DNA of 64,000 nucleotides from Talaromyces rugulosus (taxonomy: Eukaryota; Ascomycota; Eurotiomycetes; Eurotiales; Trichocomaceae): contig NC_049563.1 of the NCBI RefSeq assembly GCF_013368755.1, positions 4,216,001-4,280,000 of the forward strand, written 5' to 3'. Position numbers and translations under genes: made by a program. The notes below the pieces were generated by a model. That model had not been told where the DNA came from. It did no database searches and was given only the letters and a program-made list of their open reading frames with translations. Positions 24,178-34,245 of the stretch are shown here, piece after piece. The first letter of the stretch is position 1. Each line of letters begins with the position of its first letter.

Positions 24178-25537
24178 ATGGCCGATACATCGGATTTAAA
24201 TCTCGATGCCCCGAGTGATCTTCAGGACATTCCAGATTCGGCAATGGAACTGGTTCCCCCGCCTGAAGGCACTTTTCCAGACCGGTGAGTGGGAGTAGCC
24301 CTCCGGGTGGTGTTTTATATGACCGCTGACGAATGCTGCAGAACATCTTTGTTAGCGTCCGTGCAAGCTCACGGCAAAACTCATGGATACAACATTGTCG
24401 TCAAGTCTTCGAGTACTCCAACGGATAAGAAGCCGGGCCGGACGGCAAAGATCTGGCTTCGATGTGATCGAGGAGGTCAGTATCGGCCACGCAATGGCCT
24501 CACAGAAGAAACGCGGAAGCGGAAACGGACATCGCGGCTGATGGATTGTCCATTCATGCTTGTTGCTGCTGGTAATCCCGGCTTCTGGACGCTTACTGTT
24601 CTCAATCCTTCGCATAACCATGGTCCGGTGATTGAGAGACCACGACCTGTGCCGCAACATCGAGTCAAGAAGGGTCAAATTCCGGCACAGCCGTATGATT
24701 GGCCGCATGATGCTACATTAACACCTTTTACCACAGCTCTCGTTATCATTGACATGCAAAAAGACTGTAAGTTACAACCAGGGTCGGCGGGCAAAATGTT
24801 TTGTTGCTGATGCATTCATGCAGTCTGTGCTCCTGGCGGGTACTTGGAGTTCCAAGGCTACGACATATCTCCTTCACGCGAAATTGTTCCCAAACTGCAA
24901 GACCTATTACATACTTTTCGCACTGCCGGATTTCCGGTCTACCACACTCGCGAGGGTAAGACATATCAATCGCCATTGTCTCCTATATCTCATTTTCTAA
25001 CACCGTCTAGGCCACCGGGCAGATCTATCAACACTCTCGACACGAGAAAACTACCGCTCCCGCAATAATTCATCCACCTTGGGTATTGGCTCACAAGGAC
25101 CTCTTGGTCGACTATTAATCCGGGGCGAGGCGGGTCATGATATCATCGACGAACTGTACCCTTTACAGGGAGAGCCGGTTATCGACAAACCTGGTCGGGG
25201 AGCCTTTGCCTATACTGATTTTGAGCTACTCTTACGAAACAAGGGGATAAAGAACCTTGTGATTGCAGGAGTCACTACAGATGTTTGCGTCTCCACTACC
25301 ATGCGCGAAGCCAACGACCGAGGCTTTGACTGTGTGGTCTTGGATGATGGATGCGCCGCCACCGATCCGCTTCTCCATGACAGCACGCTGAATTCAGTCA
25401 AGATGGAAGGCGGGATCTTTGGTGCTGTCGCAAAAGTGGACGATGTCATACACGCAGTGGAAAATTTCAAGGCTATTTCAATTAGGAAAATGACCCCTGG
25501 GCTGGCGCCTCAAATGAGTGCTCAGCTAAGCGCATGA
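24178..25537 (+). CDS. FAR1-type zinc domain fused to an isochorismatase-family hydrolase
   Basis: Exons 24178-24284, 24342-24766, 24824-24955 and 25011-25537 give 396 residues; every GT-AG join keeps frame. Residues about 40-135 look like the FAR1/WRKY-GCM1 zinc-binding fold of MULE-transposase origin: a basic segment, C77 in LRCDRGG, C105 in MDCPF, and H127/H129 in a PSHNHG motif. Residues about 160-380 are an isochorismatase-type cysteine hydrolase with ALVIIDMQKDF (D173), VIDKPGRGAF (K281) and GVTTDVCVSTT (C314), the full Asp-Lys-Cys triad. This subfamily includes amidases acting on ureidoacrylate, biuret and similar amides; the substrate is not predictable. Exon 2 runs unbroken from the zinc domain into the hydrolase, so this is one gene. 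It may be a DNA-binding regulator with a captured enzyme fold, or the reverse. Confidence 0.85.
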
Positions 25538-25895
25538 TTGGTTTTGCAAATGGTTTACTTTTTATATCCAACGGGGCGTTTCTTCCCTTTTCTTTTCTTC
25601 TTCTTCCTGCTGCTTCTTTTCAAAGCAAGGCGTGAATGTGGATATTTTCTTTGTGGTATTTCATCTCCCTTAGAGGCAGGGGGCTGTGAGTAATCAAGGA
25701 GCACTTGTTATTAGTTAATTAATCTACATTGACAATGACGTCAACCAGGGAAGCTGATACGAGGTCACTTTTTTCATGTTACTCATTTGGGTATCTCTTT
25801 AATTCATTAGCAGTTGCAAGTCGGGTCACGTAAAACACCATCGCTATACATCTCATGCATGTGGACACACTCCGATACAAATGCATACATCACAA
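25538..25895. other. Convergent 3' intergenic region
   Basis: About 360 bp between the stops of the hydrolase (+) and trs20 (-). It has a TC-rich stretch at 25575-25620 and AT-rich sequence around 25705-25725. It probably contains both polyadenylation regions. Nothing else was seen. Confidence 0.45.
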
Positions 25896-26544
25896 TCACA
25901 GCCACTTCCTCCCCGCCGCCGTAACTCTAGATCTAAACACTGAACTTGTAACCTGCATCCCCTGTCTATAAAACGGACTCATCACCGTCTTGACCCAGTT
26001 CTCATACACCTCATTCATAAACTGCCGTATAGCTTCTTCGGTCTGCGGCGAGGTTGGGTTGGCTGCAATAGAACTCGAGGATGCCCTTGACGTTGCTGCT
26101 GTGCCCAGACCCGCGGCAAGAGATGCAGTCGATCCGGCCACGCCGCCGGCACCGCCGCCGCCAGATGATGAAGGAAGTTGTGGGGGTTGGTGGAGGAGTA
26201 TGAAGCGAGCGCCGGAGGGGGTGAGAAAGGCGGATACGTGGGATGCTGTGGGTGGGTAGGTATCGATGTGTTTGAGGTAGCTGTGTTTGGATTATTTTAT
26301 CAGCCGGAAGCGCTAATGTAATCTCCAGAAGAGAGAGAGAAAGTTTGTCTTACAGAGATCCATTCGTCCATTGTGCCTCTTCGACAATGTCCAAGCTGGC
26401 ATGGACGACGAATTGATTCATATACTGCGCCGACTCTGGAAACCGGAAACGCGCGATGCCATCACCGCCGGCCTTTGATGTTCCAAACGTGAGGCTAAAG
26501 AGCGGTACGTCGGTTGGCGAGAGGATTGTGAAATAGTATGACAT
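25896..26544 (-). CDS. trs20: TRAPP complex subunit 2 (Trs20/Sedlin)
   Basis: Exons 26544-26354 and 26280-25896 (73 bp intron) give 191 residues. The join reads WTNGSL|YLKHIDTYPP. The N-terminus MSYYFTILSPTDVPLFSLTFG and the DIVEEAQWT segment are the Sedlin longin-like fold; the C-terminal EEAIRQFMNEVYENWVKTVMSPFY helix region is also typical. TRAPP complexes activate Ypt1/Ypt31 GTPases in ER-Golgi and Golgi traffic, and Trs20 also recruits TRAPPIII components for autophagy. A Ser/Ala/Gly/Thr-rich insertion of about 50 residues (about 105-150) separates the last strand from the C-terminal helices, making the protein longer than the usual 140 residues. Such low-complexity expansions are common in filamentous fungi. 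A GTT/GTC trinucleotide run lies just upstream (26562-26590). Confidence 0.92.
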
Positions 26545-27184
26545 TTTTGAGGAGGGATTGTGTTGTCGTCGTTGTCGTTGTCGTTGTTTCAGCAGGTCGA
26601 TATATGCAGAGCCAGATTTGACAGAGCTTCAACTTGACATATCATTTTATAATTGTGTCACACCTCAAGCAGAAAGAAAGCTTCTCTCGGTTTGCTGGCT
26701 GATTGATTGATTGATTGTCCGCAGTCGATTTAAGCTCCATATTGGTCTTTCCTATCCGCCGCGATAACATAGCTATGTGGGGATATCACGTGTGCCGATT
26801 ACTAAGGATTTCTCTATTTTAAAGAAGTGAGTATCTGCTAATCTTTTGTAAATGATTTAGAATTATGGATTAAGTATTTAGTTCGATTGAATGACTGACG
26901 AATTAATTATTGTGGGAGGAATCCGCCTGAGTGAGGGTAGTGTCGCAGGGTAGTGTCGCAGAACACGGTCTCGTGTATACAAAGCAATGCTCAACCAATC
27001 ACATCATGCAGCGAATACGATAAACAGAACATACCCTATAGAAAGAAAAGTGTAAATTGGTTATTGACCGCCATTGTTTAAAGTAGGAATTCCTCATAAA
27101 GGGAAAGCCTATGAAAAATCAGATAAAACCAGGAGGCATTAACAAGATGAACTTTTAAGAGAGAATAAAAGAAGACTTTATCTA
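26545..27184. other. Intergenic boundary between core genes and the accessory block
   Basis: About 640 bp. The left end is the trs20 promoter, with a GTC/GTT trinucleotide repeat and a GATT tetranucleotide run at about 26699-26717. A short direct duplication of GGTAGTGTCGCAG occurs at about 26936-26962. From about 26800 the sequence is AT-rich, up to the stop of the next gene. Confidence 0.45.
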
Positions 27185-28854
27185 TTAGACTAGAGAACAG
27201 CCCAATTTATCTAGAATATGATTACCCACGTAGAGCAGCGCATTGAAATCATTCGCATACCCCCCTGCGACTTGAAATGGCAAAGCCGCAACAGTCAATC
27301 CGAACTGGATTAAAATGAGAGCATTGAGAGCTTTCCCCAACAAAGTATGCACATAATCTTCAAAAACAAGGTCGAATGTCATGGAAAACGAACGAAGAAC
27401 CATAAACATTCCGAATATTAGAAGGGCGGCTCGTCGATAGCACAACACACGCCCATAAGCGGTAGAAGTGCCATATACAATCCCTCTGAGAATATGGTTG
27501 AACTGTATTACACCCAACACACAACGCAAGATTCCGGAAAATGTTGTGTAGTTGTTGAAAGGATCAAAGCCGTCGTGAAACATTGCAAAATGAAACAAGA
27601 CAGCCATGATGGATGAATTGGGGTTCACATAGTGCCAGCTCAGCCGCTTGAATCGCGGCTTGTTATCACCGTATCGTTGCCATTTCGGTCGATCGTCCAT
27701 GATTCGTCGAAAGAGATTGTGTCTCATGGCTTGACAGTTGTAGATAATAAGGTCGTACCCAGGTGAAATATCGTTCAATTCTTGGGCTAGTGGAAGAAGT
27801 CAGTTTACTGGAAGCAAATATTTGATTAGTGCCCCTGATTATACTTACCGGTTTGACGAATCTCCTCAGGCATAAAAAAGGTCTCCCCTATTTCCGTGCG
27901 TGATAGTATTTGCTTTTCATCGTCTGTCTTTGAGTGAACCTCAATGTCGATAGAGTCCATAAACCATCCTGTTCGGCGGAGTTCATAAAGGACCCCGTCG
28001 ATTTCCAGGGCATGGTGGCATAGCAGGTCCCATGCAGCCCATATAAAAGACTTATTCAAACCATAGCGGGCTGTTACTGCTAAGCCCATGATGTAAATCT
28101 GCTCTTGGATATTAATGGCTTTGTCTAATGAACAGTAAAACAATCTCCACACAACCACGGCAATGCCGGAAAGCCCTAGTGTAGGAAATGTCATCATCTC
28201 TTGGACCTTGTTCAGGAATTCCGGGTCTGACATCAATGACCTCAATCTGCGTCTGTCTTGGGCATCCACGCGTCTTCCATACCAGTAAATAAAACATCTT
28301 GCAACTAGGCTTGTCACTTTATCCTGAAATTGTTTGAGGCGGCTGATTAACCAGGGAGGTCCAAAAGCTGGCGACGAGACCAAGTATACAGCTCTTGTCT
28401 CTCTCCCCTCCGGAGTAATCATGGCCGGAGAGAACCGCTCTTCCGAGCATTTTGAACACTCGGAGTTTTCAACCATAAGAGAAATACTAAGGATGATGCA
28501 GACCTGGCCGACGGTCAAACAGAAGTAGTACCAGCGAGCCCATCTGGTTAGCTGGGAATTATGACATTGTATAGCGAGAAAGTTTGCCTCGAACAACATG
28601 GAGCCAAGCCATAGAATAAAAGTCAGGTCAAGTTTCTTCTTCCGCACAACAATATTTGTAAGTATAGCCGTTAAAACTAGATTATGTTCGACGGTGTTGC
28701 GGGGCAGCCAGATATATGTGTGGATAGTTCGCAGGAAAGCTTCTCCTGCCGCCGTTTTCATCCATAACAATAGGAGAAACTGTAAGGCAAAGGGATGCCT
28801 TTTTACAAACTCGCAGACAAAGTGCCATGTAGACGCAACGGTCCGAGAATGCAT
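27185..28854 (-). CDS. Polytopic membrane protein of unknown function
   Basis: Exons 28854-27849 and 27786-27185 (62 bp intron) give 535 residues, joining ...MPEEIRQT to AQELNDISPGYDL. I do not recognise the family. About eight to ten hydrophobic segments are visible: near residues 20-40, 55-75, 77-98, 108-130, 225-250, 255-275, 390-405, 415-440, 450-475 and 490-515. A polar loop in the middle is rich in Arg and Asp (YGRRVDAQDRRRLRSL). A conserved-looking SWHYVNPNSSIMAVLFHFAMF stretch in the second half could be functional. The distribution of segments resembles fungal wax-synthase/MBOAT-like proteins in general shape only; no diagnostic motif was found. It is divergent from the next gene across 376 bp, so the two may be co-expressed. 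Confidence 0.75.
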
Positions 28855-29230
28855 GGTGGGTTTAGTTTATGAGGATGTCCAACATTGACGGTCAGTGAGC
28901 ATGCCGGCCAAACGAAACACCAAAATATCCATTGCATTTTGTCATTATTCGCGTGGCTGCTGTAGCCTTTTAAAATCTATCAGATTACCGAAAAAAAGAG
29001 TCCTGTAGATAGCTGAAAAATTAAAACAAGAATCGGTAGTGGCAATGCAGGATTTGATCGACACGTCGTGCATCAGTTGCTAAAAATAACTTACAGCTTG
29101 AGGCACCCGCGAAAAACAGCCAACAGGTCGCGAGGCTAACTTGACAATTTTACTTATTAAAAAGAGAGACTGTACATCACTTGATATATATATTTTTAAA
29201 AAAAAATTCTTGTTTTGTTCCTTCAACAAC
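28855..29230. promoter_or_regulatory. Divergent promoter region of two membrane-protein genes
   Basis: 376 bp between two start codons facing away from each other. It contains AT-rich stretches at 28970-29030 and a TATATATATTTTTAAAA segment around 29182-29200, about 35 bp upstream of the + strand ATG. A shared promoter is inferred from spacing alone. Confidence 0.45.
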
Positions 29231-30019
29231 ATGGATCTGATCACACCCGCGAAAACACTTGCCGAGGCCTTGAGGGATGGGGTATGGACATGCGTTTGTG
29301 TTGTATTTTGGCCATGGGTCACCAACCATGCCTCCTTCAAGCATGTTATCAAAGCAGACGGAAACCTTCAAAAGCGCGTGGATGACTGGTGCAATTCCAA
29401 ATCGGCAGAGCTATCCAATGTCAGCGTCTCGGTAAGCTTATATACATGTACCTACAAAGTCCCGGGTAGGGTTAACCATCAGTAATCAGGGTGGCCTTAC
29501 AGCCGCGGTTCTCACAGGAGCCTTTGCTTGGCCACAAGGCAAATATCCCATCCCTGATCTGTCGCGAGCTTGTTGGTACAGTGGGCTGGTTCTGGCGCTT
29601 ACGGCTATTACTCTAGCCACTCAGCAAAACATTTCCCTAACTCGCGCCAAAGTAAATCCAAAGGGATGGGTTTATCTTCGACATATATTAAATGTCCGTG
29701 GAGATGATCTTGACGTGGGTCAGCCTGAGCCGTCTTGGGCCCAGCTATACATATGGCAAGTTCCCGTCATGCTCCTTAATTTTAGCAACACGCTGCTTGT
29801 GTTGGGCATATTGGTATTGGTATTCCACAATGAGGACCGCACCGTAAGTTTCATAAAGTTCATGAAAATATTCAAGCATTTGCTAAGCAGGAATTACCAA
29901 TTTTGAATTTATAGATGATGATTTCCGTGGGAGCAGCAGCAGCGTTTGCTGGAATCAACTACTTGGGATCGACTCTCGTTTTGTATAACAATGCTCTGCA
30001 GGCGGAGAAGATTGATTAG
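29231..30019 (+). CDS. Small polytopic membrane protein of unknown function
   Basis: Exons 29231-29431, 29490-29843 and 29915-30019 give 219 residues; all joins fall between codons with GTAAGC/CAG and GTAAGT/TAG borders. Hydrophobic segments are seen near residues 15-30, 68-85, 100-118, 145-170 and 188-210, so about four or five membrane passes. LALTAITLATQQ in the middle is a likely helix. No enzyme motif is visible and the family is not recognised; I checked mentally for the small membrane terpene-cyclase type and saw no supporting acidic motif. It begins 377 bp from the divergent larger membrane protein, which suggests they act together, but that is context only. Confidence 0.7.
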
Positions 30020-30564
30020 GAATCTATAGCATATTTGATGCGCATTTGTATCTTTAAAAGTTCTCAAGGAGAAGGAAATCATATTAACATAGAGGCCAGA
30101 CATCGTATTCTTTCCGTTATTATACAAGGTGGCCGCCAAACAGAACAAACAAAACAAACAAAAACATACAAAATAAACAAAACAAGAGTACGAATCAGGT
30201 ACCATTAATAAACTACCCCCACTGAGGGGCCCTTTTTGATAGGATAGATAATAACAAGTCGCAGTAGTATGTTCTCCGATGTTTGCACTAAGAAGTAGTG
30301 GCCCAAAAGTTGATTTAATTTATTGTATGACGGATGTATTATTAATGTTGTCATTGATTATGAGGCGTCGCGTATACATCGTTCCGTACTACGTAGTCGG
30401 TGAAATGAACATACGAAAGAGGAATAGGCTTCTAATTCTAAACCACTATATAAGAAGTACAGATCCCCCAAAGCTCGAACATAGCCATACCAGTTGACAT
30501 CCATATCCTTTGTGCATTAAAACATCGTGTGCTTTAAGTGAACATTAACAAACTCTCTATCACA
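30020..30564. other. Intergenic region with an A-rich low-complexity tract
   Basis: About 545 bp. A low-complexity AAACAAAACAAAAAC-type tract spans about 30140-30186. The right part carries a TATA-like CACTATATAAGAAG at about 30442-30456, 110-120 bp upstream of the hydrolase ATG at 30565. No ORF was seen. Confidence 0.45.
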
Positions 30565-31627
30565 ATGGCTTTAATTGACGGCACCACCATATCCCCCAAG
30601 TTCTCTTCTTTCTCGATTTTACAGACAGAATACAAAAAGGTGCACGACCATGGCATCCGCGCTGACCTCCTAATTCCGAAATCTATTACTGCCGAAGGAA
30701 AACGGCCTGTCATTGTCCAGTTCCATGGAGGTGGTTTGGTACTTATTGACTATCTTTCGAGTTAAACGATCACACCCAAAACTAATAGGTTGATAGGTTT
30801 TTGGAGACTCCCTCTACAGTGATTGGTTTCCCACATGGATTATCGAGCTAGCCGAAAAACATTCAGCAATCATTGTTTCAGCAAACTATCGCATGTTGCC
30901 CGAGTCATCCGGAGTCGAGATTCTCGCAGATGTCGACGACTTTTGGCAATGGCTACGGACAGGCCAGGCCGACTCGCTCCTTTCGTCCTTGCCAACACCT
31001 CTCAGTTTAGACGTTGACAGGGTTATATCTACTGGGGAGTCGGCAGGGGGCTTCCTCAGCGTATATCTTAGCTTAACATTCCCCGACGAAATACGGGCGG
31101 CGGTTGCACAGTACCCGATGTTTAACCAAGAGGCCCCTCCTAAAGACCCTTCTTCGAGCGATGATTCAGCTCCGACAGGCGGACCTCCAAAAGAGGTTGT
31201 TCCAAACCACCTGGCCAAGATGAATACAGGTGACATTGTGTCAAGCGATACCAGTAACTCGCGTCTCATCCTCGGCATTGCTACTGTGGCACATGGTAAC
31301 GTCGTGGAGTTCATAGAGAGGGATTCTGATGCTTCGCCGATTCATCGGGATCGTCTGTCTCAAATTGGTCGACTTGATAACAAAGATACCCATCTTCCGC
31401 GAGGAGGACTGGTTGTGCTTCACGGCAGAGAAGATCCGGTCGTACCGTCAAGTCTGAGTGAGCGCTTTGTACGCGTCGCACGGGAGAAACTTCATGGTCG
31501 ACAAGGCGCGGATAATATTGTTTTGAGTATTCAGGCGGGGCAGCATGGCTTTGATAACCCGGTGCATCTGGAGGAGGGGTGGTTGCAGGAGGCTCTGCAA
31601 AAGGCCGTGTCGATATGGTTAGAGTGA
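30565..31627 (+). CDS. Alpha/beta hydrolase (esterase/lipase, HSL-like alpha/beta-hydrolase 3 type)
   Basis: Exons 30565-30738 and 30797-31627 (58 bp intron) give 334 residues, joining QFHGGGL to VFGDSLYSDW. HGGG (about residues 54-57) is the oxyanion hole; GESAGG holds the nucleophile S140; GREDPVV holds D271 and GQHGF holds H308, so the catalytic triad is complete and in the usual order. The proteins of this group hydrolyse small carboxyl esters or lactones and are frequent in fungal secondary-metabolite loci. No signal peptide is seen, so it is probably cytosolic. Substrate is unknown. The intron begins with GTACTT, a less common donor, but the alternative reading frame stops within a few codons. 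To its right lies a decayed repeat block, which separates it from the P450 genes. Confidence 0.88.
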
Positions 31628-31990
31628 TTGGAGGTTGCACCAGAAATGTCATTGGTACTCCTCTGAGGCTTTTACTTTTATTAATTTTTGGTTCCCACGT
31701 GGTGCATTGTATCATAGAATTTATAGCATTCAGATACATACCGATCTTGATTTAATGGATTCAACGTTATTAACTAGAAGCTTGAAACCCGGATTTATCA
31801 TATTGGCGCATGTCTGCAGGAATCCGGGTCGTATTACTACAAGATAATAAGGGTGTACAGATCATGTCCTCTTGAAACTCTCTTAGACTCTAGTAAGAGA
31901 CTCAGAAGTCTCTTTACCCGGTGAGCGTGAAGATATCTCAATCTGCCGCCAATCATGCGTAACAAATTTAGAGTAACGTCAGACGTCGTT
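31628..31990. other. 3' flank of the hydrolase, leading into a decayed repeat block
   Basis: About 360 bp of moderately AT-rich sequence without a supported ORF. It ends where the first copy of the dispersed repeat begins at about 31993. Confidence 0.45.
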
Positions 31991-31992
31991 AA

Positions 31993-32220
31993 CTACATAT
32001 ATAACATCGTGCGAGGTAGGGGTTGCCTGTCCCAATCTAGTTCGTGCGGCTTGCCGCCCTGAGGAGTGGCAGGGTGCGGCCAGGAAGAGGCATCTTGCGT
32101 TCAGCTGTCTGCATGGCTCGTCTTAATTAGATACCGTAAAATTGGGGTTCGGCAAAACCTGCCTACCATGCATTATTATTATAAGTTGTCTCACATTATA
32201 CCATTTAGCGAAAAGAATAA
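31993..32220 (+). repeat. Dispersed repeat copy R1, with the left inverted arm
   Basis: This segment recurs, diverged, in inverted orientation at 53498-53721 (R3). Part of it recurs in direct orientation at 34141-34245 (R2). The best-kept core, 32021-32046, is identical over 26 bp to 34178-34203. It differs from the reverse complement of 53666-53691 by two transitions. The right part (32148-32220) forms the left arm of an inverted repeat with 34060-34134. It looks like the end of a DNA transposon or a miniature element, but no transposase was found. Confidence 0.7.
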
Positions 32221-32389
32221 TCTTATACTGTCACATCTCTAGAATATTTTCACTTTCCTATGCTCATAACAGAAACAATTTACTATAGATCTATACTTAT
32301 ATCACTCCCTTAGCAACTGCCAGGAAGTTCTAGTTTATAGAGACTATTTTAGAGACAACGTAAACCTAATCTGTCTATGTAGTTCAAGC

Positions 32390-32625
32390 GTGAATAATCT
32401 AGGCAGAGTCCTTGACAGCCAAGGAAAGTATGAGGAGGCCAAGGTGATGATGGCGCTGGGAACGAGAAAGCGCTACGAGTCGACCACCCCGACACCCTAG
32501 CTACTATATGGAATCTCTCGCACACCTTAAAGAAGCAAAGTCAATATGATGAAGCTTTAGAAGTACTCCAGACTTGTATTTAGCTTCAGCAGCTAACATT
32601 AGGACCTAATCACCCATACACTAGA
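32390..32625 (+). pseudogene. TPR (kinesin light chain-like) repeat fragment
   Basis: Two stretches translate as consecutive tetratricopeptide units. LGRVLDSQGKYEEAK is read in one frame. VDHPDTLATIWNLSHTLKKQ, then SQYDEALEVLQTCI, an in-frame stop, and LTLGPNHPYTR are read in another. The HPDTL...G/D-HP spacing is typical of the TPR arrays at the C-terminus of fungal NLR-like and kinesin light chain-like proteins. At least one frameshift and one stop are present, and no neighbouring nucleotide-binding domain remains, so this is a relic. Confidence 0.6.
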
Positions 32626-33058
32626 AAATGTCCTGTTTCCTTTGTTTGCGAAAGTTGGTATGCCAGACCTCGAGCTCCCAATCTTCCCATTTCTTGAGCT
32701 CAGAGACGCTGACCAGCTGGACTAAGAGCTTATCCTTTTCCTTGGTGAGAGCACGCACTGCCCTCGTGAGAGACTCGTGACTGGTGTGCTGATCTGGGAG
32801 TCTGAGCTTTTTCAGCTTGGTGCCCCAATGTGGATGCTCCCACAACTTATCAAGGGCTGACCCATCCAACAGACTGTATCCATGCCCGCTATGCGTGGTG
32901 AGCTCTACATGAGAGATATCGGCGCAATTATTAAACAAGGCTTCGAGCGTAATGTCCTGAAGGCCTGAGGTGCCCTAAAACTGTACGAAGTGAAGGTTAG
33001 GATATAACCTGGTGAGGTGAATTACAGCCTTGTCTGTAAGTTCTTGAGCTGAGTTCAT
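32621..33058 (-). pseudogene. Leucine-rich-repeat-like protein fragment with an in-frame stop
   Basis: From an ATG at 33058 the minus strand reads MNSAQELTDKAVIHLTRLYP, continues LHFVQF, then meets a TAG, and goes on in the same frame through LQDITLEALFNNCADISHVE to a stop at 32621. The pattern of LxxLxxxxNC and ITDxxLxxL units resembles the AMN1/F-box leucine-rich family. The TAG could have come from CAG by one C-to-T change, in line with RIP-like decay. No F-box is visible and flanking exons were not found. The product, if any, would be truncated. Confidence 0.5.
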
Positions 33059-34140
33059 GGTATTGTAACTGACCTGATATCTTTGAAATGGAACTTGAAA
33101 TGTGTCAGACTATGACATAGGTAAGGTCCAATTGAGGTTAGCTTGTGGATATGTTAGCTACTTGGTAATTAGTATAAATATAAAGTCGGTTATGCGAGAT
33201 GTTATAAGAAAGAATATACTCTTTTAGGACAAAGCTAGAGCCAAATACTACTATTTTTGTCTTAGATCCAAGCTATTTCTGATGATTGGATTCCTATTCT
33301 AGATTGTCTCGAAAGGTGGCTTCTTTTAGTTCTCTATTGATTGGCATGGAAGTCTTTTGCGCTGTATTGGCTCCTTTGATGGCAAGCTCGGCCTGAGTTG
33401 GTGCAAATTCGCAAGCCTCTTCTGACTATCTAATCGTGTATGTCCCTGTACCTTCGTCAAATAGATACGTCTCCTCTATCTCACTAATTAAGCGTGTTGT
33501 AGGTTCTCTAGCCGATTACATAGCGCGTTGTTCGGCTGCAGCTGTTAATCCGAACTCTGGAAGCGCCGACATCCCTCTTAATTTCTTTTTCCGTGTTCAG
33601 ATGGGCGGCATTGCTTCTAAGCTTTAACGATAGATAATTGGCGAGGGTTTGAGGTCAGGGTTGACGGTTTTTCTGATGGCCAAAGCTAATTTAAGGAATA
33701 ATATCGAAGGGGAAAATCCACTAAAGCGGGACAACGCTAGTTGATAGGTTAATTGCCTCAATCTCTTCAAGGAGCTAAATAGCTCATGTAAGCCGTATTC
33801 TCTAACATTAATTCATATATATATTTTCAGGTATTGATGCTAAATTATTTGGCATGCAGAGGAAATGATTTAATTTAACACCAGAGACCAATTGGAGAGC
33901 GAACAAGTGGCTAAACTGAGCCGACTGCCAAGGACGACGGCAGTCTACACCAGGAAAAGGGCCGAGCATATATATCAATTGCTAAGTAATATACATAGTT
34001 TCAGCAGGGGAGCGTTGTAGTTACCCACTTTATTATAAGATACTTAGCTCTTGGCGGCCTATTCTTTTGAATAATGTGAGACAAATGGTAACAATACGGC
34101 AATTAATCAATTGAAATAGGCAGGTTTTGCCGAAACCTGA

Positions 34141-34245
34141 TTTCACACATACATAGACAGCATCGTGACGAGATAGAGGTTGCCTGTCCCAATCTAGTTC
34201 GTGTTGCTTGCCACCCTGAGGAGCGGTAGGTCTGCAGAAGAATGT
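34141..34245 (+). repeat. Dispersed repeat copy R2 (partial)
   Basis: A direct partial copy of R1, with the segment 34178-34203 identical to 32021-32046. It continues through GCTTGCCACCCTGAGGAG, matching R1 with a few transitions. It lies immediately outside the right inverted arm. Confidence 0.7.

Larger units (their letters stand above)
32148..34134. mobile_element. Decayed element bounded by inverted repeats (putative)
   Basis: An 18 bp sequence at 32148-32165 is exactly inverted at 34117-34134. A further 14 bp match (32186-32199 against 34071-34084) and an 8 bp match (AAAAGAAT, 32211-32218 against 34061-34068) follow in the same order, so the arms extend over roughly 75 bp with gaps. The 1.9 kb interior carries fragments of a TPR protein and a leucine-rich protein in opposite orientation, plus AT-rich filler. 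No transposase ORF or clear target duplication was found. It may be a non-autonomous element that captured gene pieces, or two separate insertions of one short element. Confidence 0.4.

Noticed and set aside
26936..26962. Tandem GGTAGTGTCGCAG copies as a CRISPR-like or satellite array
   Set aside because: Only two adjoining copies are present, so it is a simple local duplication.
29231..30019. Small membrane protein as a Pyr4-type terpene cyclase
   Set aside because: The size and number of helices would fit, but the conserved acidic residues of that family could not be seen and no prenyltransferase or FAD enzyme is nearby.
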